Below the pieces are notes generated by a model. It was not told the origin of the DNA. It did not search any database and saw nothing but the letters and a program-made list of their open reading frames with translations. A program made the translations under genes and the position numbers. From Marinobacter nanhaiticus D15-8W (GTDB lineage: Bacteria; Pseudomonadota; Gammaproteobacteria; Pseudomonadales; Oleiphilaceae), in the NCBI RefSeq assembly GCF_036511935.1, contig NZ_AP028878.1, positions 1,426,001 through 1,490,000 of the forward strand: 64,000 bases of DNA, given 5' to 3'. Of the stretch, positions 53,546 through 62,681 are shown piece after piece; positions within the stretch are counted from its first letter, which is position 1, and every line of letters starts with the position of its first letter.

Positions 53546-55174
53546 ATGCGGGTTGTTTTATCGCCGGGCAGATGCCGGTTGTTGGCGATGCTGTTGCTCA
53601 TGGTTTCGTTGGTCGCCGACGCCGGTGAAAGTCTGCGTCAGCGGCTGGAGGCGTTGCACTCCGGCTATTCGGCCGAAGCCGCCGGCGAGCGGCTGATGAC
53701 AACACAGGCGCTGAGTGAATTCTACGAGGCTCGGGGCTATGAGTTGGCCTGGACTGATCTTCGCTCGCGGATCGCATTGCTGACTGAGGTGGAAGCGGTG
53801 GCCCAGGATGGCCTGTTGCCGACCGACTATCATCTGTTGGCGCTGCAGGAGTTAATGGCCGAGGATTGGGAGCAACTTTCGGCCGCTGCCAGGGACGATC
53901 TCGATTTGCTGCTGTCCGACAGTTTCCTGTTGCTGGGGTCGCATCTGCTCGAAGGCAAGGTGAACCCGGAAACCATCGATCCGGAATGGTTCGCCAACCG
54001 CCGTCAGCGAGCGATGGCGCCCTTGCTGGCAGAGGCACTCGCCAATAGTGCCATAACCGCGACGCTCGATGTGCTGCGCCCCTCCCAGGATGGTTACCGA
54101 CAACTTAAGGCGGCGCGGGCCCGCATTGCTGGACTGGTGGGCGAACCCTGGGCTGATATCCCTGTGGGGCCAGCCATCAAGTTGGGGATGGAAGACGAGC
54201 GGGTGCCCCTGATCAGGCAGCGACTGGTGACCCTGGGCGATCTTGAAGCAGCGAATGACGAAGCTGCGCCATCATCAACCTACGACAGGACAATGGACCA
54301 GGCGGTAGTCGAGTTCCAGCGCCGCCACGGGCTGGAGGACGATGGCATCGTCGGCCGCAGCACCCTCGCCGCGCTCAACCGGACGCCCGAGGACCGCTTG
54401 CAACAGATCGACCTGAACCTGGAGCGCTGGCGCTGGCTGCCCGATAGTCTGGGCGAGACCTATGTATTGGTGAACATTGCGGCCTTCGAGCTCAAGCTGG
54501 TCCAGAAATCCCAGGTAAAGCTGAGCAAAAGGGTGATCGTTGGCCGGCCTTTCCGTCGCACGCCGGTGTTTAGTGACCAGATCCGTTACCTCGTTTTCAA
54601 CCCCACCTGGACGGTGCCGCGCAAGTTGATGGTGCAGGACAAGCTGCCAGAAATTGTCCGCGACCCCGACTATATCCAGCGACTGGGTTTCTCGATCTAT
54701 CACGGTTGGGGCTCTGAGCGAGTGCAGGTGGACCCGCAAACAGTCGATTGGCAGTCCCTGTCATCGCGCAACTTCCCCTACCAGCTGGTTCAGGAGCCGG
54801 GGCCGCAGAATGCGCTGGGGCAGGTCAAGTTCATGTTTCCCAACAAGTTCGACGTCTACCTGCACGATACACCCTCCCGCGAGCTGTTTCGTAAGTCCGA
54901 GCGCTCTTTCAGTTCCGGTTGTATCCGCGTACACGAGCCCCTGGATCTCGCCGCCGCCCTGCTTGAAATCGAAGGCGGCTGGGACAGGGCTCGTATCGAT
55001 AGCGTGGTGGATTCCCTCAAGACGACGACGGTGACATTGAAGCAGCCGATACCGGTTCACCTTGAATATTGGACCGCCTGGACGGGCGACGACGGGCGTC
55101 TGCAGTTCCGCAACGACGTCTACACCCGGGATGCGCGCCTGTACGAAGCACTACAGACATCCCGTAGGCCGTGA
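53546..55174 (+). CDS. YcbB-type murein L,D-transpeptidase
   Basis: 542 residues from ATG 53546 (GGAG upstream; the longer frame from 53417 has no signal). A signal/anchor (about 7-27) precedes a scaffold domain, a peptidoglycan-binding domain (DRTMDQAVVEFQRRHGLEDD, then GIVGRSTLAALN) and the YkuD catalytic domain: YLVFNPTWTVPRKLM, HDTPSRELFRKSERSFSSGC and then IRVHEP with the catalytic His and Cys (SGCIR). It forms 3-3 cross-links in peptidoglycan or attaches proteins in the periplasm. Convergent with the MFS gene, 28 bp apart. Confidence 0.9.
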   Translation: MRVVLSPGRCRLLAMLLLMVSLVADAGESLRQRLEALHSGYSAEAAGERLMTTQALSEFYEARGYELAWTDLRSRIALLTEVEAVAQDGLLPTDYHLLALQELMAEDWEQLSAAARDDLDLLLSDSFLLLGSHLLEGKVNPETIDPEWFANRRQRAMAPLLAEALANSAITATLDVLRPSQDGYRQLKAARARIAGLVGEPWADIPVGPAIKLGMEDERVPLIRQRLVTLGDLEAANDEAAPSSTYDRTMDQAVVEFQRRHGLEDDGIVGRSTLAALNRTPEDRLQQIDLNLERWRWLPDSLGETYVLVNIAAFELKLVQKSQVKLSKRVIVGRPFRRTPVFSDQIRYLVFNPTWTVPRKLMVQDKLPEIVRDPDYIQRLGFSIYHGWGSERVQVDPQTVDWQSLSSRNFPYQLVQEPGPQNALGQVKFMFPNKFDVYLHDTPSRELFRKSERSFSSGCIRVHEPLDLAAALLEIEGGWDRARIDSVVDSLKTTTVTLKQPIPVHLEYWTAWTGDDGRLQFRNDVYTRDARLYEALQTSRRP

Positions 55175-55202
55175 GTTTTCGTTCGTTTGCTCGGCGTAGC
55201 CG

Positions 55203-56432
55203 CTAGCAGGAGGTACTGCTGGGTTGACGCGCTGCTTCGATCTCTTGCGTGGCGCCTACTTCATGCCGCCAGGCCATCGCAAAGATCAGCAGGCCGGCGA
55301 GTGCGGCGGCAGCCCCGACATAACCGGTGGATTGCCAGCCCAGCCCGGCGGTGATGGCGATACCGCCCATCCATGGCCCAAGGGCATTCGCCACGTTGAA
55401 AGCCGCATGGTGGGAAGCCGCAGCCAAGGTTTGTGCCTCATTGGCGACATCCATCAGGCGTGTTTGGAGGGCTGGCCCCAACGCGGACATCTGGGCAACC
55501 AGGAAGCAAACTGCCAGCAGACTCCAGATAGACCCGCTAGCCAGCGGGAACAGGCTGAGTGTGGCAATGGCCCAGACCAGCAACACGCCGACACTGCGGA
55601 ATTGCAGCCGGTCAAACAGCCAGCCCCCAAGGATATTGCCGATAAAGCCGCCCAGGCCAAAAACGGCGAGGGCAATCGGGATCCAGAACTCATCGACTCC
55701 GGTGACGTTCAGCAGCGTCGGCGCCAGGTAGCTGAATACGCAGAACATGCCGGCGAAACCGATCGAGCCGATCGCCAGGGCATACCAGAGCTGGGCGCCG
55801 CGGAATGCGCGGACCTCATGCAGTGGGCTGTTGCGCACCTCCTGGCGGTTGAGTGGCAGGAAGAAGAACACAAGTGCCACCGTCAGCATGGCGATAATAC
55901 CGACGAAGATGTAGGCATAGCGCCAGTTGAGCGACTGACCCAGTACCGTCGCCAGTGGATTGCCGATCAAGAGGGCCAGCGTGAGACCCATCATCACGCG
56001 ACTGACGGCCTTGGCCCGCTTGTTTGCAGGAACCAGTGAAGCGGCCACCAGCGCCGCGACACCAAAGTAGGCGCCGTGGGGCAACCCGGCGACGAAGCGA
56101 AATGCCATCAGCGATTCATAGTTGGGGGCCAGGGCGCTGGCAATATTGCCGATGGCGTAGAAGGTCATCAAGAGAATCAGCAGATGGCGCCGGTACAGGC
56201 GTGATCCCAGTATGGCCAAAAGCGGTGCGCCGACGACCACGCCCAAGGCATAGGCGCTGATCAGGTGTCCGACCTGCGGCTCGCTGACGCCGAGATCCTG
56301 GGAGAGGTTGGGCATGAGTCCCATAATGGCAAATTCGCCCGTACCGATCCCGAAACCGCCCATGGCCAGGGCGAACTCGATCAGCAGCAACTTGAATGGT
56401 GAAAAACCGTGCGTAGACGCTGGGGTCGACAT
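55203..56432 (-). CDS. MFS transporter, AraJ-like (second copy of the type)
   Basis: 409 residues from ATG 56432 (AAGGA upstream; a TTG seven codons earlier is less likely). Twelve helices, with FALAMGGFGIGTGEFAIMGL, GHLISAYALGVVVGAPLLAI and MGLTLALLIGNPLATVLGQS. It resembles the pump at 24.1-25.3 kb in length and N-terminal motif (GFGIGxxEF) but has no adjacent LysR gene. The substrate is not known. Confidence 0.88.
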   Translation of the reverse strand: MSTPASTHGFSPFKLLLIEFALAMGGFGIGTGEFAIMGLMPNLSQDLGVSEPQVGHLISAYALGVVVGAPLLAILGSRLYRRHLLILLMTFYAIGNIASALAPNYESLMAFRFVAGLPHGAYFGVAALVAASLVPANKRAKAVSRVMMGLTLALLIGNPLATVLGQSLNWRYAYIFVGIIAMLTVALVFFFLPLNRQEVRNSPLHEVRAFRGAQLWYALAIGSIGFAGMFCVFSYLAPTLLNVTGVDEFWIPIALAVFGLGGFIGNILGGWLFDRLQFRSVGVLLVWAIATLSLFPLASGSIWSLLAVCFLVAQMSALGPALQTRLMDVANEAQTLAAASHHAAFNVANALGPWMGGIAITAGLGWQSTGYVGAAAALAGLLIFAMAWRHEVGATQEIEAARQPSSTSC

Positions 56433-56615
56433 GGCATCCTTACTGGGTCGCAAAAAAATGAGTAGAGGAACCCGAGCTCATGCTGGGGTGAGGATCGGGT
56501 TTCTTAGGAGACTAACGAAGGCGCATTATCCGCTGATGACCGGGATAGAAGAATAAGCGATTCCGCGAATGCTTATTTCGGGGACGTCGAACAGCGCACC
56601 ATTGCACCACTCGGG

Positions 56616-57317
56616 TCAGGTACTGATGCCGGGCGAATATCCATTGCGTTTGCTGGTTTTCAGTCCGCCACGCACGAAAGCTTCCAGAAATAGTATGCCT
56701 ACACGGACGCCATCGACGACTGGTACGCCGAGAATGCGTTCCATCGCCTTCCGGTAAGGCGCGAAGCCGGCACAGCCTAGTACCAATACTTCGGATGCGT
56801 CCTCGATCAGGATGGTTTTCGCCCGCTCGATCAAGAGCTCCTGTTGAACGGTATTGCTGGTGTCGGAGAGCGCCAGGACCGGTAGCCGAGCGGCGTGCAC
56901 GCCCCGGGCGTGGCGACCAAAACCGTAGCTGAAGGCATTCTGTTCCAGGATGGGTACGGACTTCTGCTGCGCGGTCAGTATCGAAAAGCCGCTCCCCAGG
57001 AGTGTGGCCGCATGCATTGCGGCTTCGCCGATCCCGATCACCGGGCCAGGCGCGATCTCCCGGGCTGCATGCAGCCCCGTGTCGTCGGCACAGGCAATCA
57101 GATAGCCAGCGCAGCGGCCCCTGTCGCCTTCGATAACCCGATCCAATACCCCCACCTGGGCACGCGCACCGTCATAGAATCCCTCAACGCTCTCCACCCC
57201 GGCGCCACCGCAAACGACGTCAAGCTCGGTATCGGCAGCAACAACATCAAGGCATGTCTGCTCGATCATCTGCCGCATGGTTTCGCTATCGTTGGGATTG
57301 ATGACCCTGAGTTTCAT
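56616..57317 (-). CDS. Asp/Glu/hydantoin racemase-family protein
   Basis: 233 residues. Two catalytic-type cysteines are visible in LIACADDTGLHAAREI and VLVLGCAGFAPYRKAMER, plus an N-terminal KLRVINPNDSETMRQMIEQT. This is the hydantoin/Asp/Glu racemase superfamily. It would interconvert enantiomers of an amino acid or a hydantoin. Its ATG overlaps the stop of the permease gene (ATGA), so it is the last gene of a five-gene importer operon and probably acts on the imported compound. Confidence 0.85.
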   Translation of the reverse strand: MKLRVINPNDSETMRQMIEQTCLDVVAADTELDVVCGGAGVESVEGFYDGARAQVGVLDRVIEGDRGRCAGYLIACADDTGLHAAREIAPGPVIGIGEAAMHAATLLGSGFSILTAQQKSVPILEQNAFSYGFGRHARGVHAARLPVLALSDTSNTVQQELLIERAKTILIEDASEVLVLGCAGFAPYRKAMERILGVPVVDGVRVGILFLEAFVRGGLKTSKRNGYSPGIST

Positions 57318-58168
57318 GCCCCGGTGACCTCCGCATTGGCGCTGGCCGCTTTAAGCGCTGGTTTGCGTTGCTTGAAAAGCCGCATCAACAACAGGCACGT
57401 CACGATCAGGGCAAACGAGAAAAGGGTGGTAAAGGTGCCCAGTGCATAGAGTACCGGTGTGGTGACGTTGGTGGTCATGCCATAGATTTCCAATGGCAAG
57501 GTATTGAAGCTGCCTGCCGTCATCAGGGTGCGCGCGAATTCGTCGTAGGACAGGGTGAAACCCAGGAGTCCAACGCCAATCAGGCTGGGCAGGATGAGTG
57601 GGAGTACCACCTGGGAAAAGCTCTGCCAGGGGCTGGCGCCCATGTCGATGGCGGCGGCTTCATAGGCTTTGTTGAATCGGTTGAACACGGCAAACATGAT
57701 CAGCAGTCCAAAGGGCAGGGTCCAGGTCAGGTGGGCACCGAATGCCGAGCTGTACCAGAAGGGGGCCAGCCCGAGCCGGTCGAACATGATGCCGATCCCC
57801 AGGCTGATCAGGATCGAGGGCAGGATCAGGCTCACGAGTGTCAGGTAGAAGATCACGTTGCTGCCACGGAAATGGCGTCGGTAGGCGAGTCCGGCGAGCA
57901 GGGCGAAGACTACGGTGCAGACCATCACCGCAAAGCCCAGTAGCAGGGACCGGGAGAGCGAACCTCCGAAGTCCCCCACCTGTTGTTTCTCGAACAGCTC
58001 CCCGTACCAGTGCAGCGATACACCGTTCATGGGAAAGGTCAGGCCGCCTTCCGGACCCTGTAAGGAGAGAATGGCAATCGTCAGGGTCGGCCCGTAGAGA
58101 AAGATGAGAAACAGGGCGAAGACGATCGTCAGGAATACATGGCCTGGTTTGCGCTTGCGGAATGCCAT
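57314..58168 (-). CDS. ABC importer permease (PotC-like)
   Basis: 284 residues with six helices. The permease signature EAAAIDMGASPWQSFSQVVL (EAA loop) is near residue 170. The N terminus MAFRKRKPGHVFLTIVFALF leads into helix 1. It belongs to the spermidine/putrescine-type family. It overlaps the upstream permease by 1 bp (TAATG) and the racemase by 4 bp. Confidence 0.9.
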   Translation of the reverse strand: MAFRKRKPGHVFLTIVFALFLIFLYGPTLTIAILSLQGPEGGLTFPMNGVSLHWYGELFEKQQVGDFGGSLSRSLLLGFAVMVCTVVFALLAGLAYRRHFRGSNVIFYLTLVSLILPSILISLGIGIMFDRLGLAPFWYSSAFGAHLTWTLPFGLLIMFAVFNRFNKAYEAAAIDMGASPWQSFSQVVLPLILPSLIGVGLLGFTLSYDEFARTLMTAGSFNTLPLEIYGMTTNVTTPVLYALGTFTTLFSFALIVTCLLLMRLFKQRKPALKAASANAEVTGA

Positions 58169-59022
58169 TACAGTTCCTGCTTGATGTTGATGAATCGGAA
58201 CATGATGCTGAGCATGATGAGTACGGTGATGAGCAGCACCACGGCACTGGCGGCCGCCGCCGGATACTGCAGCAGCGAGATTTCGTTGTGGATCAGCACA
58301 CCCACCGATGCGCTGAGCCCACCGCTCATCAGCCTCACCGTAATGAAATCGCCCATGACCAGGGTGATGACGAAGATCGAGCCGATGGCGATGCCGGATT
58401 TACACAGGGGCAGGATGACCTGAAATACGGTTTGGAGCGTCGTCGCGCCGGCGTCGATGGAGGCTTCGACCAGCTTGGGATCGATCCGCATCATCGAGTT
58501 GAAGATGGGGATCACCATGAACAGGGTGTACAGGTGTACGAAGGCCAGGATCACCGAGAAGTCGCTATACAGCAGCCATTCGATGGGTGCGTCGGTGAGG
58601 CCGGCGGCTTGCAGGCTTGAGTTCACCAGCCCGTTGCGGCCCAGCAGCGGGATCCAGGAAATCATCCGGATGATGTTCGAGGTCAGGAACGGAATGGTGC
58701 AGAGTACGAACATCAGACCCTGGACCAGCGGGCTACGGATATGGAACGCCAGGTAGTAGGCGACGGTAAAGCCCAGAACGAAGCAGATTGCCCAACTGGT
58801 GAAGGCATAGAAAAAGGTGGTCAGGTACGCCTTGTAGGTGACATCCGACGTCAGCAGGAACTCGTAGTTCTCCAGCATGAAGTCGGGGATCAGCTGGTAC
58901 GCGTTAAAGTCCCAGAAGCTGACCACGATAATGGTGAATACCGGGAACAGCAGGAAGAACAGGATCACCAGGGTCAGCGGTGTGACCTGCAGGTAACTGA
59001 TTTTCGAGGGCGACAGGGACAT
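58168..59022 (-). CDS. ABC importer permease (PotB-like)
   Basis: 284 residues with six helices. The EAA-type loop is VEASIDAGATTLQTVFQVIL near 180, and the N-terminal half has TTFFYAFTSWAICFVLGFTV. With PotC-like it forms the membrane channel. Its stop overlaps the PotC-like start. The binding-protein gene lies 90 bp upstream. Confidence 0.9.
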   Translation of the reverse strand: MSLSPSKISYLQVTPLTLVILFFLLFPVFTIIVVSFWDFNAYQLIPDFMLENYEFLLTSDVTYKAYLTTFFYAFTSWAICFVLGFTVAYYLAFHIRSPLVQGLMFVLCTIPFLTSNIIRMISWIPLLGRNGLVNSSLQAAGLTDAPIEWLLYSDFSVILAFVHLYTLFMVIPIFNSMMRIDPKLVEASIDAGATTLQTVFQVILPLCKSGIAIGSIFVITLVMGDFITVRLMSGGLSASVGVLIHNEISLLQYPAAAASAVVLLITVLIMLSIMFRFINIKQEL

Positions 59023-59112
59023 GGCTATGCTCGCAGCTCCCGCCCCGATACCGTGTATGCGGCACGGTATCGGGGATCTGTCGGGTGGGTTAAAGGGTGA
59101 TACCGCGGATGA

Positions 59113-60453
59113 TCAGGAGGCGATGAACTCGTTCCACTTGCGGATCATGTAACGGTCTTCGTCCATCACGGAATTCCAGCAGGCCACGCTGCCCATGCGT
59201 TCCTCGTAGGACCCACCATCACGCACGGCGCCGGCTTTCTCCATGACCTTGCCGTCGGGGCTGAGAATATCTTCCTGGGCCGGTTTGCCCTCGATCCAGT
59301 AGCCCCACTCGTTGTCAGACATGTATTGCTTGGAGGTTTCCGGCGCGGCGCTGTAGTAGCCCTGCCGGTTCAGGTAGGCGCCGACCCAGCCAGACAGGTA
59401 CCAGTCGATGTATTCGTAAGCGGCGTCGAGCTCCAGCCCGGACAGGTGCTTGGCCAGACCGATGCCGCCGCCCCAGGCGCGATAGCCCTCTTCGAGCGGC
59501 TGGTACTTGCAGGGAATCCCCTTGGCGCGCACGGCCGCCACCGCCGGCGACCACATGGACTGGATGACCACCTCGCCGGAAGACATCAGGTTCACCGACT
59601 CGTCGAAGCTCTTCCAGAAGGCACGGAACTGCCCGTCGGCCTTGGCTTTCTTGAGGATTTCGATGGTGGCGTCGATTTCGTCGCGGGTCATGTTGCCCTT
59701 GTCGCCATACTTAATTTCGCCCATGGACTCGCAGATCATCGCCGCATCCATGATGCCGATGGACGGAATGTTGAGGATCGAGGTCTTGCCCTTGAATGCC
59801 GGGTCCATCATGTCGCGCCAGTGGGTGATCGGGCGGCCCACCAGGTCAGGTCGGATCCCTAGGGTGTCGGCGTTGTAGATGGTCGGTATCAGCGTCATCC
59901 AGCGCGTGGGGTTGCTGGCAAAGGTGGTCGAATCCTGGCTCTCGACAAAACCGACGGTGTGAGGCGCCGTGCCCTGGGCGATCTGCGAGTCTTCGGTCAG
60001 TTTGCCGGTAATGAACAGCGGCGAGATCTTGTCGTAGTTCTTCAGGCGAGTGGTATCCATCGGCTGCATCACCCCCGCCGGGAAGACCTTCTTGGCGATC
60101 CAGTACTCGATGTCCGCGATATCGTAGGAGCCCGGCTGGGTGATAGCGCGCTGGGCAACCGCATCGGAGTCCAGTGCGGTCAACTGCAGGTTGATACCCA
60201 GGTCTTCCTTCGCTTTCTCGGCAATGGCATTGAGGTTGGAGACGCCGGTGCCGAACTGACGCAGCGTGACGTTCTTGATGTTCTGGGCCCAGATCATCGG
60301 GAACCCGGTGATCGCGCCGGAACCCACGGCGGCGCCACCAACCGCACCGGCGGCTTTCAGGAAGCTGCGCCGTGTCAGTCCACCTGTCTTGGCTTTCGGC
60401 GTTTCGGGTTGGGAATCGGTGGCGTCGTTATCCTGGTCGAATTCGTTGCTCAT
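59113..60453 (-). CDS. ABC importer binding protein with Tat signal (PotD-like)
   Basis: 446 residues. A twin-arginine signal TRRSFLK (27-33) is followed by a hydrophobic region to about residue 55; this precedes a PotD/extracellular-binding-1-type fold with SYDIADIEYWIAKKVFPAGV near 105, NIPSIGIMDAAMICESMGEI near 230, and VVIQSMWSPAVAAVRAKG near 305. Tat export means it folds in the cytoplasm before secretion, perhaps with a cofactor or to avoid misfolding. AAGGAG precedes the ATG. Confidence 0.88.
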   Translation of the reverse strand: MSNEFDQDNDATDSQPETPKAKTGGLTRRSFLKAAGAVGGAAVGSGAITGFPMIWAQNIKNVTLRQFGTGVSNLNAIAEKAKEDLGINLQLTALDSDAVAQRAITQPGSYDIADIEYWIAKKVFPAGVMQPMDTTRLKNYDKISPLFITGKLTEDSQIAQGTAPHTVGFVESQDSTTFASNPTRWMTLIPTIYNADTLGIRPDLVGRPITHWRDMMDPAFKGKTSILNIPSIGIMDAAMICESMGEIKYGDKGNMTRDEIDATIEILKKAKADGQFRAFWKSFDESVNLMSSGEVVIQSMWSPAVAAVRAKGIPCKYQPLEEGYRAWGGGIGLAKHLSGLELDAAYEYIDWYLSGWVGAYLNRQGYYSAAPETSKQYMSDNEWGYWIEGKPAQEDILSPDGKVMEKAGAVRDGGSYEERMGSVACWNSVMDEDRYMIRKWNEFIAS

Positions 60454-60515
60454 TGCTGCTCTCCTTATCTGCCGCTAGGGGTTGTGTCGTTTTTCTTGGT
60501 GACTGCCATGGGGCC

Positions 60516-61595
60516 TCACCCATTGGGTGCGGTATAGAGTGGGTTAAGGTCCTGTTGATCCCAGCCCACGTATACGGTGTCGCCTTCCTGTACGGGGTGG
60601 CTGAGGTAATCGGTATCGGTCTGGAAAACAGAAAGCCGGAGGCCGTCATCGCAGCGCCCCCGTAGGTGGACATAGCGGCCCTGGTACTCGACGAACTCCA
60701 CATTCATGGCGTTGACGGTGCTGAAATCGGTGGGCGTATGGCCCACGTGGATCTGGTCGCAGCGCAAGGAAGCGCCGGAGGGCTGGCCATGGCCGTTGAT
60801 CTTGGTCGTGGGCAGTTCCAGTACGCGCTCCTCGCTGAACTGGAGCCGGTTACCTCGGGTCGAGCCCTCGATAATGTTGTGTCCCCCGATAAACCGGGCC
60901 ACAAAAGCGGTGCGCGGGGTACTGAAGATGCCAGGCGGTGTATCCACCTGTTCGATGCAACCGTGGTTCATCACCACCACCTGGTCCGCAAGGGCAAAGG
61001 CTTCGTCCTGGGAGTGGGTGACGTGGATAAAGGTGATGCCCAGTTGCTGCTGGATGCGCTTCAGTTCCGCCCGCATACGTGTGCGCAGGAAGGGGTCGAG
61101 GGCGGACAGGGGCTCGTCCAGCAGAATCACGTCCGGTTCGTTGATCAGTGCCCGGGCGAGGGCGACCCGTTGCTGCTGGCCGCCGGAGAGCTGCTCCGGA
61201 AAGGCGTCCGCGTACCCGTCCATATTGACCAGCTTGAGCATCTCGTCCGCGCGGCTGCGACGTTCCGCCCTGCCCACACCGGCAATCTTCAGGCTGAAGG
61301 CAACGTTGTCCCGGCTGCTCAAGTGTGGAAAGAGAGCATAGTTCTGGAACATCAACGCCGTCCCCCGCTGGCGGGGCGGCAAGGCGGTGACGTTTCGGTT
61401 ATTGAGCAGGATATCGCCTTCGGATACCTCTTCATGGCCGGCGATCATGCGCAGGGTCGTGGACTTCCCGCAGCCGCTGGGTCCTAACAGGCAGCAGTAC
61501 GAGCCGCCTTCGATAAACAGGTTGATCTCGCTGACCGCTGTCGTGTCGCCATAGCGCTTGGCCACACTGACCAGTTCAACCGCTCCCTTCTTCAT
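60516..61595 (-). CDS. ABC importer ATPase (PotA-like)
   Basis: 359 residues. Walker A GPSGCGKST at 38-46, Q-loop region LMFQNYALFPHLSSRDNV, signature LSGGQQQRVALARAL near 135, Walker B VILLDEPLSALD, His-loop HVTHSQDEAFALAD, then a TOBE-type C-terminal domain. It energises the importer. First gene of the operon, divergent from the GntR regulator. Confidence 0.93.
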   Translation of the reverse strand: MKKGAVELVSVAKRYGDTTAVSEINLFIEGGSYCCLLGPSGCGKSTTLRMIAGHEEVSEGDILLNNRNVTALPPRQRGTALMFQNYALFPHLSSRDNVAFSLKIAGVGRAERRSRADEMLKLVNMDGYADAFPEQLSGGQQQRVALARALINEPDVILLDEPLSALDPFLRTRMRAELKRIQQQLGITFIHVTHSQDEAFALADQVVVMNHGCIEQVDTPPGIFSTPRTAFVARFIGGHNIIEGSTRGNRLQFSEERVLELPTTKINGHGQPSGASLRCDQIHVGHTPTDFSTVNAMNVEFVEYQGRYVHLRGRCDDGLRLSVFQTDTDYLSHPVQEGDTVYVGWDQQDLNPLYTAPNG

Positions 61596-61608
61596 TACCC
61601 ATTCCTAA

Positions 61609-61867
61609 ATTGCTAACAATTTTAGCGAATAGGATTGCAGTTAGTGTGCCAGCGGCACGTTTACCGTTATAGGTCTCTAATATATGGGTATAAAAAGAAC
61701 ATAACTGACTTTTTGGTCAGTAAATCAGCAGGGAGGAAATAGTGAGGCAAAGCGCTGTATGCCTGAAAATGAGGCGCGGTGCTCGTATTTTGTGCATGAC
61801 CTTCAACAAGGGAAGGGCTGTTTATTCCAAACCAATCGGATAGAGTGGCTGTTAGATTGTTAACGAT
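61609..61867. promoter_or_regulatory. Paired 12-bp motifs in the ABC/GntR divergent promoter
   Basis: ATTGCTAACAAT at 61609-61620, close to the ATPase start, and ATTGTTAACGAT at 61856-61867, close to the GntR start. The second read in reverse (ATCGTTAACAAT) matches the first at 10 of 12 positions. They flank the intergenic region in inverted orientation, a good pattern for GntR operators that repress both units. Confidence 0.5.
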
Positions 61868-61878
61868 TAAGAGATCGC

Positions 61879-62562
61879 ATGAGCACCAAGGCCCAACAGG
61901 AAGTGCAGCGCATCATGGCGTCCCTGACCAGCGCTATCGTAGAACATCGCCTCCCGCCGGGCGCACGCCTGACAGAAGCCAAACTGGTGGAGGTTCTCTC
62001 GGCAAATCGCAATCACGTGCGGGCGGCACTGCAGAAGTTGGCGTCGGAGACCAAGGTCGTCTCGCTGATACCGAACCGAGGTGCGTTCGTCGCCAAGCCG
62101 ACCGCTGAGGAGGCGCGCGAGATCTTCAGTGCGCGCATGGTGTTGGAGCGCGCTATCGTCGAGCTTGCCGTCACCAACCTGACCCCGCGTAATCACAATC
62201 GTCTGCTCAAGCAGGTGGACAAAGAGAGGGAAGCCATTGCCCGTCAGGATCGACAGCAGATGATCCGCGAGTCAGGCAACTTCCACCGCCTGCTGGCGGA
62301 CATCAGTGGCAATCGGGTATTGGGCGAATTGCTGGAGGGGCTGATAACGCGCACATCGCTGATTATCGCCTTGTACCAGGAAACCTTCGACGTGAAGTGC
62401 TCTATCGGTGAGCACCAGGCCGTGGCCGAAGCCATTCTGCGACAGGACAGGGACGAGGCTATCCGGCTCATGGATCACCACATGGACGACATCCAGAACC
62501 ACCTCCTGCTCGATGAAAGCGAACCGGAGGTGGACCTGAGGGCAGCGTTATTACAGATTTAA
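61879..62562 (+). CDS. GntR regulator, FadR/FCD type
   Basis: 227 residues. The winged helix (about 5-75, with LPPGARLTEAKLVEVLSANR) is followed by the FCD ligand domain (about 80-215) with EEAREIFSARMVLERAIVEL, LADISGNRVLGELLEGLI and HQAVAEAILRQDRDEAIRLM, including the metal/ligand His residues typical of the subfamily. It probably represses the divergent importer-racemase operon and is released by the substrate or a product. Confidence 0.9.
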   Translation: MSTKAQQEVQRIMASLTSAIVEHRLPPGARLTEAKLVEVLSANRNHVRAALQKLASETKVVSLIPNRGAFVAKPTAEEAREIFSARMVLERAIVELAVTNLTPRNHNRLLKQVDKEREAIARQDRQQMIRESGNFHRLLADISGNRVLGELLEGLITRTSLIIALYQETFDVKCSIGEHQAVAEAILRQDRDEAIRLMDHHMDDIQNHLLLDESEPEVDLRAALLQI

Positions 62563-62681
62563 TGACGCGCTCTTATGTCCCGGCTTGGGCTATTATTCAG
62601 GGAGCACCAGTTGGTTTATCGAAGCCCGGACCAGCGTAGTCGGGCCTCCTGACATACCTCGAAGATCAAGGGGGTGCTCCC

